Assembly (NCBI GenBank): GCA_946482295.1
Contig: CAMLRB010000106.1
Coordinates: 1 to 12,266, forward strand
Length of the DNA stretch: 12,266 bases
Direction: 5' to 3'
DNA from: an uncultured Bacteriovorax sp.
GTDB taxonomy: Bacteria; Bdellovibrionota; Bacteriovoracia; Bacteriovoracales; Bacteriovoracaceae
Part shown: one piece after another, positions 1 to 6,727 of the stretch
Layout: each line of letters starts with the position of its first letter
How positions within the stretch are numbered: position 1 is the stretch's first letter
The notes under the pieces: generated by a model
The model's input: the letters and a program-made list of their open reading frames with translations, nothing else
What the model was told of the DNA's origin: nothing
Databases searched by the model: none
Program-made: the position numbers and the translations under genes

Positions 1-1534
1 CTTCGGCCGCTTTCAATTGAAGGTAGTCAGTAATTCTATCTGCATTTTTGACAATTAATTTTAGAGCACGATAAGGACTCGTTTCACCTTTATAGTCACG
101 TTTTGCATTGACGATAATTGCGTAAGCATCAACTGAGATCGTTTTTGATCTTTCGATGTTCACTAAATCTTTTGTTGATGCCACGATACGATCTGCTTCC
201 TTAAGAACATTTTCCCAATCTTTAATCGTTAATGTTTTTTTCAAAACAGTATTTACGTATCGAGAAAAACTCTGACAAGGAGACTGATCTTCGGGGCAAA
301 ATGGTGTACTTTTATGAACTCCTGGCTCAAAAAGATTGTAGGCCATGAGCGAACGTGAATAAGTTGTAAAAATCGGATTTTCTACTCGAGGGGCAAAACC
401 ATTTCCATCACAAGGGCTCAAACTAGGAGCACTAAAAAGGCCAACCATACATTCAATACTTTGAACGATGGCCGTTGATCTTTTTTCAGGATCATCTAAG
501 CTGACAAAAAAGTTTGCTTTAATTGTGCCATAGGCATCGAGATATTTTCCCACTTGTCTTAGAAATTCTGCTTGAAGCTCAGGCTTTTCACGATTGATCA
601 AATCACCTTCAGACGTGATGTTGCTTCCCGAATAAACTTCAACTAACCACTTCGAAAGCGGTGCCATTTGGAAGCTTAGTAAATTAATTCCATCATAGGC
701 CGTTTTACCATTAGTGTTCGCATCGATTCGCTCGCTGATGAGTGATTGCGTTTCCACTGCTGAACAATATTGATCTGAGAGAGCTTGAGAGACACAACGA
801 AGGGCCGTTGGCATTTCGATATCATTGATCGCGTCGATAGTACGATTCTCTTTCATGTCACCGACATAATTCCCTACACTCTTTGTAATGACCGCACCAC
901 CCGCTAGCGCAAGTGATGTTCCCCCTGAAGCAAACGCCGCTGTTACCAAGAGAGCATTACTCATGATGTTTGAAATTTTAGCAGAGTGTTTGGCGTAACA
1001 AGCTTCACCTTGAGTTGTTTGAAGTTCAGTTAGAAAACTATCAACAGCAGAGACCAGTTGATTGGCCACGCGAGCTTCTTTTCCTGAAAAATTCTGGAAG
1101 CGAGCGAGTCCTTGATTTACATTAACAAGTTCCGCCTGTGCACTGATAATTTCCGTTTGTAGATATGACTGTGTTCCTGCATCGATGCCAGGACTATTCA
1201 GAAGAGTTGTGTAGTAAGCGATTCTTTTTTCAAGTGCGGATTGATCAACTTTACCAGTATTCTCCACTTCGAATTCTTCATATAAACCGTTGTAGCGAGA
1301 AACGATGGCAGATAAAGAAGCAGCTCCATGACAATTTGTATCTTTTTTAATTTCTTCAACAGCACCATACAGGGCCTGAAGATTGACAAGAGTTGCGGAA
1401 ACATTTCGCGTGACTACTTGAGGACATTGATTGGCAAATGAACTTAAGAGAAGTCTGGAAGCACGAACACCTTCTGCTTGTGCTGAAAGCGATAAACTTA
1501 GTAAACCAGTTACGATTAACAATGACTTTTTCAT
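1..1534 (-). CDS. Large secreted Cys-rich protein of unknown function (3' end beyond window)
   Basis: An open frame starts at the ATG at 1534 and reads through 511 codons without a stop to the left edge, so the C-terminus is missing. Residues 1-20 form a clear Sec signal peptide: lysines at 2-3, a hydrophobic core, and likely cleavage after Ala-Gln-Ala at 20. The mature part is mostly helical and polar. It has a Gly/Ala-rich hydrophobic stretch at about 194-219 that could be a membrane hairpin, and at least nine cysteines (37, 68, 179, 247, 257, 362, 375, 413, 420), which suits an oxidised extracytoplasmic protein. I do not recognise the family. The ribosome binding site is a non-consensus CGGGGC, and it lies in the arm of a hairpin directly before the start codon. 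The neighbour upstream is another secreted protein on the same strand, 90 bases away. The gene itself is certain in my view; its function is unknown. Confidence 0.85.
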   Translation of the reverse strand, partial: MKKSLLIVTGLLSLSLSAQAEGVRASRLLLSSFANQCPQVVTRNVSATLVNLQALYGAVEEIKKDTNCHGAASLSAIVSRYNGLYEEFEVENTGKVDQSALEKRIAYYTTLLNSPGIDAGTQSYLQTEIISAQAELVNVNQGLARFQNFSGKEARVANQLVSAVDSFLTELQTTQGEACYAKHSAKISNIMSNALLVTAAFASGGTSLALAGGAVITKSVGNYVGDMKENRTIDAINDIEMPTALRCVSQALSDQYCSAVETQSLISERIDANTNGKTAYDGINLLSFQMAPLSKWLVEVYSGSNITSEGDLINREKPELQAEFLRQVGKYLDAYGTIKANFFVSLDDPEKRSTAIVQSIECMVGLFSAPSLSPCDGNGFAPRVENPIFTTYSRSLMAYNLFEPGVHKSTPFCPEDQSPCQSFSRYVNTVLKKTLTIKDWENVLKEADRIVASTKDLVNIERSKTISVDAYAIIVNAKRDYKGETSPYRALKLIVKNADRITDYLQLKAAE

Positions 1535-1536
1535 AG

Positions 1537-1565
1537 ATGCCCCGACTTAATTAAAGTGGGGGCAT
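1537..1565 (-). promoter_or_regulatory. Leader hairpin covering the ribosome binding site of the Cys-rich secreted protein gene
   Basis: ATGCCCC at 1537-1543 pairs perfectly with GGGGCAT at 1559-1565. After one mismatch, four more pairs close a five-base loop (1549-1553). In the minus-strand mRNA the right arm carries the only Shine-Dalgarno-like sequence (GGGG) before the ATG at 1534, so folding would hide it. The fold is read directly from the sequence; a regulatory role is inferred. Confidence 0.4.
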
Positions 1566-1624
1566 AATAAACGCGAATTGAGTTTTGCAGGAAATTATCG
1601 GCCGAACTCTATAAAAATTACAAC

Positions 1625-2092
1625 TTACTTTATTTTTCTAAATGTCAGAGTATCTGATTTCAGGATCTGAGCTTCACCTTCGCCATCCCACCCCTCAATT
1701 TCAAAAGTCACAGTGACTTCACCCTTTTTATGACCATTTAAAACTCTTAGGTGTGCAATCCCTTCGTCTTGAGCGATCGTATAATAATCGCCTGTGGCCC
1801 ATTTCTGTGGGTTTGAACTTACATTGTATTCTTCCTGCCAGTAATACCATTCATTGGCCACTGTCATTTCAGAGTCGATGTACTCGCAAACTTCTGCAAA
1901 AACTTCGTCATTATCTTTGTGTGAATAAACGCCAACGATTTCACCTTTTTGATTGAGCATATGAAAGTTTTCCATGTCTTGGTTCTGATCATAAACAAGC
2001 TTTTTGATTTCTTCCGAACGACAGGCACGAAGACCTTCTTGAGCAAAAGTTTGAGTTGAAACGAAAAGTGTGATTAACATTAAAAATTTCAT
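1625..2092 (-). CDS. Small secreted protein of unknown function (155 aa)
   Basis: The frame could start at 2104, but that ATG overlaps the ribosome binding site of the next in-frame ATG at 2092. GAGGTGG ends about four bases before the 2092 ATG, so I place the start there. Residues 1-17 are a typical signal peptide with cleavage after Thr-Phe-Ala at 17. The mature protein of about 138 residues has two cysteines (24 and 69) that could form a disulfide. Its C-terminal half is rich in predicted beta strands and aromatic or acidic residues (WYYWQEEY near 82-89, EGWDGEGE near 133-140). No known domain is evident. Export to the periplasm or outside is supported; the role is unknown. It lies between the Rsm22-like gene (70 bases upstream) and the large secreted protein on the same strand, and may be co-transcribed with them. 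Confidence 0.8.
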   Translation of the reverse strand: MKFLMLITLFVSTQTFAQEGLRACRSEEIKKLVYDQNQDMENFHMLNQKGEIVGVYSHKDNDEVFAEVCEYIDSEMTVANEWYYWQEEYNVSSNPQKWATGDYYTIAQDEGIAHLRVLNGHKKGEVTVTFEIEGWDGEGEAQILKSDTLTFRKIK

Positions 2093-2162
2093 GGGCCACC
2101 TCATTTGTTGAATGGGCCCGTTCTACCAATTTTTTTTAAGATGGGAATGAACAATAAAAAGA

Positions 2163-3227
2163 TTATATTGATCTAATTTTAACCCTAAGCTTTTTGCCGA
2201 GGTCTTTTTCCGCTTCAAAATCAAGACGTTCGCCTACATCTGCATTCTTGAAGGCCTTTTCTAATTCTTTTGAAAGCTGCTTTTTTTGAATTTCAATTGT
2301 TCGCAGGGTATTTGTTTCAGGTTGAGGAAGGCAGGCTTCATACTCGAAGCTGAATTTTGTTTCTTGAATATACTGAATGAGAACTGGCGCAAATGTTGGG
2401 TTAGTTTTTTTGCGACGATAAAGATGCGCGGCCATCGGAAGAATTTTTCGATCAAGCGAGACTAGCTGTGAGAGCCTCTCAATCGAAGCATCGTGAGACA
2501 TTCTTAAAACCTGATGGCACCAATCACTTGGACAACCACTACTCGCTGGACAAGGATAAAGAGCTTCATAAGAATCAAGTACAAATGAGCGCAGTTTTTT
2601 TAGCTCGAGAAAAAGATCACTCGTCCCTGGTTCGATCCACATCACGTATTCAGGATCAACAGTAATGATTAGATCAAGCGCTTTTTGAATCCCCATTTCA
2701 TTGATCGAATGACCAAAAAAGAGAATGCTTTCTGAATTTTTCTCTGAATACTTTCTCGCTGTAGAAAAGGCTACCTCTGGAAAAAAACCTTTCATGATAC
2801 TCGTTGCCTGATCCAACATCAAAGGAGATTGATCAATCGCTGTGATGGCCCCCTTCCCTTCCATAAGCACTTTCCACCCAAGAGAAAATGTTCCAGGACC
2901 TGATCCCACATCTAAGAATGGACGATCTTGCAAATCATTTAAAACGTCATCAGAGAGTTTAGATAAAAGAAAATGAAGTTTTGGAAGATTGGTCGGCAAA
3001 TACAGGGCCGTATAAGCGCTTACCAGATCGCGATCCATGACATAGTCGCCGATTTGATCACGCTTTTTTGTAAACTTCAAAGTGATCTCTTTAATCAAAC
3101 GAACGATGTCGGGATCAGAGAGTTTATTATTCAAAAGAAGTGGTTTGATCTCTTCTAACGACAACAAAAAGGGCCCGAAGGCCCTTTTGTTATAAGTAAA
3201 TGGTGGAAACTGATTATCGTTTGCCAA
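2163..3227 (-). CDS. Rsm22/METTL17-family ribosomal small-subunit methyltransferase-like protein
   Basis: The protein has a Rossmann methyltransferase core with the SAM-binding loop LDVGSGPGTF at residues 105-114 and an acidic residue after strand 2 (AID, 130-132). It then carries the Rsm22 hallmark: a Cys-Pro cluster (Cys226, Cys232, Cys237) with Pro-Cys-Pro and Trp-Cys-His, plus a further Cys299. In the METTL17/Rsm22 family four such cysteines hold an Fe-S cluster, and the protein acts in assembly of the small ribosomal subunit; the same role is inferred here. The longest frame begins at a TTG (3227) inside the last codons of gltA, without a good ribosome binding site, and crosses the gltA terminator at codons 13-22. 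The true start may therefore be further in, for example a TTG near 3167, 3134 or 3080, none with a strong site; family similarity is only clear from about residue 50. Family assignment is strong, start uncertain. Confidence 0.82.
   Translation of the reverse strand: MANDNQFPPFTYNKRAFGPFLLSLEEIKPLLLNNKLSDPDIVRLIKEITLKFTKKRDQIGDYVMDRDLVSAYTALYLPTNLPKLHFLLSKLSDDVLNDLQDRPFLDVGSGPGTFSLGWKVLMEGKGAITAIDQSPLMLDQATSIMKGFFPEVAFSTARKYSEKNSESILFFGHSINEMGIQKALDLIITVDPEYVMWIEPGTSDLFLELKKLRSFVLDSYEALYPCPASSGCPSDWCHQVLRMSHDASIERLSQLVSLDRKILPMAAHLYRRKKTNPTFAPVLIQYIQETKFSFEYEACLPQPETNTLRTIEIQKKQLSKELEKAFKNADVGERLDFEAEKDLGKKLRVKIRSI
3163..3191 (-). terminator. Intrinsic terminator after gltA, inside the 5' end of the Rsm22-like frame
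   Basis: On the minus strand AAAAGGGCC and GGCCCTTTT form a nine-pair stem around a TTCG tetraloop, extendable by AAC/GTT with one bulged T, and a T-run follows. It starts about 22 bases after the gltA stop codon. The stem is nearly symmetric, so it could also stop plus-strand transcription. Confidence 0.85.
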
Positions 3228-4485
3228 TGTCTACGTACTCACGAACTGGAGAACCAGTGTAAACCTGACGAGGACGAGAAATTTTTGTTTCTTTTGTCTC
3301 TCTCATTTCTTTCCACTGAGCTAACCATCCTGGCATTCTTCCAAGAGCAAACATTACAGTGAACATGTTTGTTGGGATACCAAGAGCACGGTAGATAATT
3401 CCAGAGTAGAAGTCTACGTTTGGATAAAGGTTACGTGACTTGAAGTAATCATCAGCAAGAGCTTCTGTCTCAAGTCCTTTAGCGATATCAAGGTATGGAT
3501 CTTTAACTCCCAGTTGAGAAAGAACAGTGTCACATGCTTTCTTGATGATTTTTGCACGTGGATCGAAGTTCTTATAAACGCGGTGACCGAAGCCCATAAG
3601 TTTGAATGTATCAGACTTATCTTTAGCGCGTTCAAGTGCTTTTTTATGATCGCCACCAGCTTTTGAAATCTCTTCGAGCATTTCAAGAACTTCTTGGTTA
3701 GCTCCACCGTGAAGTGGTCCCCAAAGGGCATCGATTCCCGCTGAAATTGAAGCAAAAATTGAAGCGTTAGATGAACCCACTACTCTTACTGTTGATGTTG
3801 AACAGTTTTGTTCGTGATCAGCATGAAGGATAAGTAAAACGTCTAGAGCTTTGGCCACGTCTTTAGAAGCTTTCATTCCCATCATCGACATGAAGTCTTC
3901 AGTGTATGAAAGTGCAGGATTTGAAGCCACTAGTGGTTGACCAGCAAGTGTTCTTTGAATAGCTGCAGTGATGATTTTAAATTGGCCCATTAGAAGCGCA
4001 AAGATTTCATCTTTTTGTTCTGTCGTTGGGTTTGGAGTGTTGAGTTCAGGATAGTGTCCAGAAAGAGCAACGGTTACTGCTGAAGCAATCGCCATTGGGT
4101 GAGTTGTCTTCGGCATAAGTTGAATCATGCTCGTGATGTATTCTGGAAGTTTTGAATAACCAGCAACTTTCTTCTCAAATGCTGCTAGTTCAGCAGATGA
4201 AGGAAGTTTTCCCCAGTTTAACAAGTAAGCAACTTCAATGAATGAAGATTTTTCTGCAAGTTGTTCAATTGGATATCCACGGTAACGAAGAATTCCTAAT
4301 TCACCATCAAGAAATGTAATTGCTGAAGCACATGAACCTGTATTTAAAAATCCATGGTCAATTGTAATACAACCAGTATCTGCGCGAAGTTTCGCGATAT
4401 CGATTGCTTTTTCTTTTTCTGAGCCTTCGATCACGGGATATTCTAAAACTTTCCCATCAATCTCGATCTTTGCCTTTAAAGACAT
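3214..4485 (-). CDS. gltA: Citrate synthase (type II, hexameric class)
   Basis: This enzyme condenses acetyl-CoA and oxaloacetate to citrate, the entry step of the TCA cycle, in the cytoplasm. At 423 residues it is close to the E. coli GltA length (427). Visible landmarks are RYRGYPIEQLA at 67-77, HADHEQNCSTS at 221-231, the catalytic His259 in LHGGANQ, the catalytic His301 in GHRVYKNFDPR, the catalytic Asp358 in NVDFYSG, and RPRQVYTG near the C-terminus. The N-terminal extension of about 50 residues is typical of Gram-negative GltA. The ATG at 4485 has a consensus GGAGGA five bases upstream. pyrE lies 80 bases upstream on the same strand, and the gap holds a 19-base dyad that may be an operator. 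A strong terminator follows directly. I see nothing missing in the active site. Confidence 0.98.
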   Translation of the reverse strand: MSLKAKIEIDGKVLEYPVIEGSEKEKAIDIAKLRADTGCITIDHGFLNTGSCASAITFLDGELGILRYRGYPIEQLAEKSSFIEVAYLLNWGKLPSSAELAAFEKKVAGYSKLPEYITSMIQLMPKTTHPMAIASAVTVALSGHYPELNTPNPTTEQKDEIFALLMGQFKIITAAIQRTLAGQPLVASNPALSYTEDFMSMMGMKASKDVAKALDVLLILHADHEQNCSTSTVRVVGSSNASIFASISAGIDALWGPLHGGANQEVLEMLEEISKAGGDHKKALERAKDKSDTFKLMGFGHRVYKNFDPRAKIIKKACDTVLSQLGVKDPYLDIAKGLETEALADDYFKSRNLYPNVDFYSGIIYRALGIPTNMFTVMFALGRMPGWLAQWKEMRETKETKISRPRQVYTGSPVREYVDIGKR

Positions 4486-4512
4486 AAGTCCTCCAATAGT
4501 TTTTACATATAA

Positions 4513-4531
4513 ATTTTAGCTGCTCTAAAAT
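4513..4531. promoter_or_regulatory. 19-base dyad upstream of gltA (candidate operator)
   Basis: ATTTTAG (4513-4519) and CTAAAAT (4525-4531) are perfect inverted repeats with a five-base spacer, 28 bases before the gltA start codon. AT-rich sequence resembling a -10 element (TTTATA/TAAAAT on the minus strand) overlaps it, but no convincing -35 goes with it. Dyad symmetry is seen; a role in gltA control is inferred. Confidence 0.35.
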
Positions 4532-4565
4532 ACCGCAATTGAAAAAGGTCTGCCAGTAATTTTCC

Positions 4566-5195
4566 TTAGACGGAGTCTGACCATTTTTTAGGATCACTGT
4601 GCCAATTTAAAAGAAGTCGCTCGCCTTCTTCGTCAATTATTTTCATTTCTAAAGCACTCTTTACCATTGAGGTAAAATCTGTCAGTGCCCATAACTTGAT
4701 TCCTAAAGTCTGAAGTTGCTTCTTGGCCTCTGGCATCTCGTAATCCACGATACATAGACAATGTTCGCAGAGAAGATCCGCTTGTTTAAGGCCCGCCATG
4801 GCGTCTGCGAGGCTTGATCCTTGATTGACCAGGTCTTCAAACAAAACAACTTTCTGATTGGGTTTAAACGCCCCTTCTACTTGATTTTTTTTCCCGTGCC
4901 CTTTTGGTTTTGGACGAACATAGACCATTGGGTCTTTTAAACGATCAGCAATAAAAGCTGCGTGAGGAATCCCCGCAGTCGCAATTCCTCCAATGAGATC
5001 GTAATGAATTTTGTTTTGTTGAAGAACATTAATAAAGGACGAAATAACTTGTTCGCGAAACTCGACATGAGAGAGAACGAGTCGGTTATCGCAATAGATG
5101 GGGCCTTTTAATCCACTAGCATAAACAAAAGGCTCCAGAGGAGAAAGCTTGACCGCCCCTAGAGAAAGTAACCCCCGAGCAATGTCCATTTTCAT
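4566..5195 (-). CDS. pyrE: Orotate phosphoribosyltransferase
   Basis: This enzyme converts orotate and PRPP to orotidine 5'-monophosphate in pyrimidine synthesis. The 209 residues match the usual OPRT size. Substrate contacts near the N-terminus fit GPIYCDNR (31-38). The family loop with catalytic lysine reads YVRPKPKGHG at 92-101, followed by NQVEG (104-108), as in the Gram-positive-style form of PyrE. The PRPP-binding loop is VVLFEDLVNQGSSL at 116-129, close to the usual VEDV-T-GxS. The ATG at 5195 has AAGGA eight bases upstream; a second ATG two codons later is also possible. A promoter-like TTGATG-N17-TATTAT lies about 100 bases upstream. The gene sits upstream of gltA on the same strand, with only 80 bases and no terminator between, so read-through into gltA is plausible. 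Confidence 0.93.
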   Translation of the reverse strand: MKMDIARGLLSLGAVKLSPLEPFVYASGLKGPIYCDNRLVLSHVEFREQVISSFINVLQQNKIHYDLIGGIATAGIPHAAFIADRLKDPMVYVRPKPKGHGKKNQVEGAFKPNQKVVLFEDLVNQGSSLADAMAGLKQADLLCEHCLCIVDYEMPEAKKQLQTLGIKLWALTDFTSMVKSALEMKIIDEEGERLLLNWHSDPKKWSDSV

Positions 5196-5236
5196 TGGTA
5201 TTTTCCTTGAGTTTGACGAGATCTAAGTGCTTTTCA

Positions 5237-5281
5237 TTGTGGGCCACAAGGTATGAATTTTCCAGCTAAATATTAATATTT
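5237..5281. promoter_or_regulatory. Two perfect dyads in the pyrE leader
   Basis: TTGTGGGCCACAA at 5237-5249 is a 6+1+6 dyad, and AAATATTAATATTT at 5268-5281 is a perfect 14-base palindrome. The second lies just downstream of the expected transcription start of the minus-strand promoter at 5297-5325, where an operator would block or modulate pyrE. The first could form an RNA hairpin in the leader. Symmetry is seen; function is inferred. Confidence 0.35.
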
Positions 5282-5296
5282 CCCTGGGGCGGGACG

Positions 5297-5325
5297 ATAA
5301 TAGGGTAAAATAAAGTGTTCATCAA
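5297..5325 (-). promoter_or_regulatory. pyrE: Candidate sigma70 promoter for pyrE
   Basis: On the minus strand TTGATG (5325-5320) and TATTAT (5302-5297) are separated by exactly 17 bases, matching the consensus at four and five of six positions. The leader would be about 95 bases. The plus strand of the same -10 reads GATAAT, so a divergent promoter for the gene at 5353 could overlap it, though its -35 is poor. Confidence 0.45.
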
Positions 5326-5343
5326 TAGAGTCCGTTTTTTGGA

Positions 5344-5360
5344 ATTTTCACTGTGAAAAT
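5344..5360. promoter_or_regulatory. Perfect 17-base dyad spanning the GTG start of the 457-residue HD protein gene
   Basis: ATTTTCACTGTGAAAAT is an 8+1+8 perfect inverted repeat whose right arm begins with the GTG start codon at 5353. It could be a repressor site or an RNA hairpin that hides the start codon. The only Shine-Dalgarno-like GGA lies just outside it at 5341-5343. Confidence 0.4.
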
Positions 5361-6726
5361 ACTTTTTCTAGGCAATACTCCAGAAGAAAATCAAATCGTC
5401 ACCAAGCTGATGAATACGCAGTATCCAAAATTGACGCTTGTCGAAGCAGATGAAAATTCCAACCTGATAGAACTCATTACAATGGATGGACCATTTTCTT
5501 TTGTGATCATTGCAATAAACAATAAAAACGTGAATGTCATTTCTACCTACGATGCAATTATAGAAATTTTAGGACCGAGACCTTTCATTTTTATTGGGAG
5601 TCTCAATTCAGTAAAGTCCCAGCTCTCCAGTGAAATTCTCGACAATCAAGAAACAAATATGGTTATCGATTTTCCTTTGGGGCCTGAAGATTTTAAAAAG
5701 GCCATAGACGTAGCGACCGATTGGGTAAAAAAAGAAGAATTCGAACAATCGATCCTAGAATTTTCACGTGACGATCTTCAACCGTTGCGCCTGCGAAATT
5801 TTTATCTTTTTGATCAACTTCCCTATGATGTTTATATTGAACTAACGTCATCTAAATTTGGGAAGCTGCTTTCTAAAAATGTTCCCTACACTCATCAGTT
5901 GATTCAAAACTACTCACGTAAAAATGTAAAATATCTCTATCTTCGAAAAGATGAACACTTAAAATTTCTTGATGGATCGATAAAAAATCTTGTTAAAATA
6001 TATAGTGCTAAATTGAGTGAAAGAAGAAAATATATTTCGCTGCATTTAAAGACAGTCTTTTTTATTCATCAATTTGTGAAAACGGTTGCTGTTTCGGATG
6101 AAGTGAATAAGCTTGTTCACCTCTACATCGATTCCGTAAGTGAACTTTGTCGTAGCTTTGAAAATCTAGGAGACATACTCGATCTCATCAACGACGGCGG
6201 AAATATGAGTTTCGCTGAGCAAAGTGTGGCGACTGCTTATACATGCGAGAAAATCCTCTCCAGCATGGGATGGAACGCAGATATGACAAGAGGGAAACTC
6301 ATTCTCGCCTCTCTCATTCAAGACATCGCCCTTACAAATGATGACCTCATTAAAATAAGATCAATCAATGATCCTCAGTTAAAAATGTATAGTGATGAAG
6401 AGCAACAGGAATTCCGCTCCCATCCACAAAAAGCGGCCCATCTCGCTACATTCTTCACTGGTTTTTCTGACGTAGATTTTATTTTGCTCGAACAACACGA
6501 ACACCCCAATGGTGATGGCTTTCCGAAAGGATTAAACTCTTCGGGACTGACGACGATCTCTTGTATCTTTATTCTTGCCAGCAACTTCATTTCCCGAGTG
6601 GCGCAAGGCCCTAAAGGGCCCAATCTTCACCGTGACATCCTCATGAGTATGCGTAGAGTTTATGGGACAGGTAACTTCAAAGACCCATTAAAAGCGCTTG
6701 AGAAGTCTCTAAAACGCGGGAAATAA
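5353..6726 (+). CDS. Pseudo-receiver plus degenerate HD-GYP protein (457 aa)
   Basis: Residues 1-125 look like a response-regulator receiver fold, but the phosphate-accepting Asp is gone (FSFVIIAINN at 48-57 has Ala in its place) and the N-terminal acidic pair is absent. Residues 148-206 form a short module (LPYDVY at 156-161, VKYLYLRKDEHLKF at 192-205) shared with the two other HD proteins in this window. Residues 285-440 match the HD-GYP phosphodiesterase fold (SHPQKAA at 356-362, HEHPNGDGFPKG at 382-393). The HD pair reads Gln323-Asp324, the first His is replaced near Gln289, HHExxDGxGYP becomes QHExxNGxGFP, and most metal ligands are lost. It is therefore probably not an active cyclic-di-GMP phosphodiesterase but a binding or adaptor protein; this is inference. 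The start is GTG with a weak GGA upstream. It converges on the minus-strand paralog with one base between stops. Confidence 0.8.
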   Translation: MKILFLGNTPEENQIVTKLMNTQYPKLTLVEADENSNLIELITMDGPFSFVIIAINNKNVNVISTYDAIIEILGPRPFIFIGSLNSVKSQLSSEILDNQETNMVIDFPLGPEDFKKAIDVATDWVKKEEFEQSILEFSRDDLQPLRLRNFYLFDQLPYDVYIELTSSKFGKLLSKNVPYTHQLIQNYSRKNVKYLYLRKDEHLKFLDGSIKNLVKIYSAKLSERRKYISLHLKTVFFIHQFVKTVAVSDEVNKLVHLYIDSVSELCRSFENLGDILDLINDGGNMSFAEQSVATAYTCEKILSSMGWNADMTRGKLILASLIQDIALTNDDLIKIRSINDPQLKMYSDEEQQEFRSHPQKAAHLATFFTGFSDVDFILLEQHEHPNGDGFPKGLNSSGLTTISCIFILASNFISRVAQGPKGPNLHRDILMSMRRVYGTGNFKDPLKALEKSLKRGK

Positions 6727-6727
6727 A

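Noticed and set aside
1198..1404. A 68-codon minus-strand frame inside the large secreted protein gene
   Set aside because: It lies in another frame of a long gene with signal peptide and has no ribosome binding site or recognisable product.
2093..2104. Upstream ATG adding four residues to the 155-residue secreted protein
   Set aside because: It overlaps the GAGGTGG site of the ATG at 2092 and would place Arg-Trp-Pro before a normal signal peptide.
5260..5305. Flagellar sigma-factor promoter (TAAA with GCCGATAA-like sequence) before the 457-residue gene
   Set aside because: The spacing is 22 bases instead of about 15, and the second half matches poorly.
6375..6623. An 82-codon minus-strand frame with many cysteines inside the 457-residue gene
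   Set aside because: It is antisense to the HD-GYP-like domain motifs; its Cys-rich look comes from the complement of those codons.
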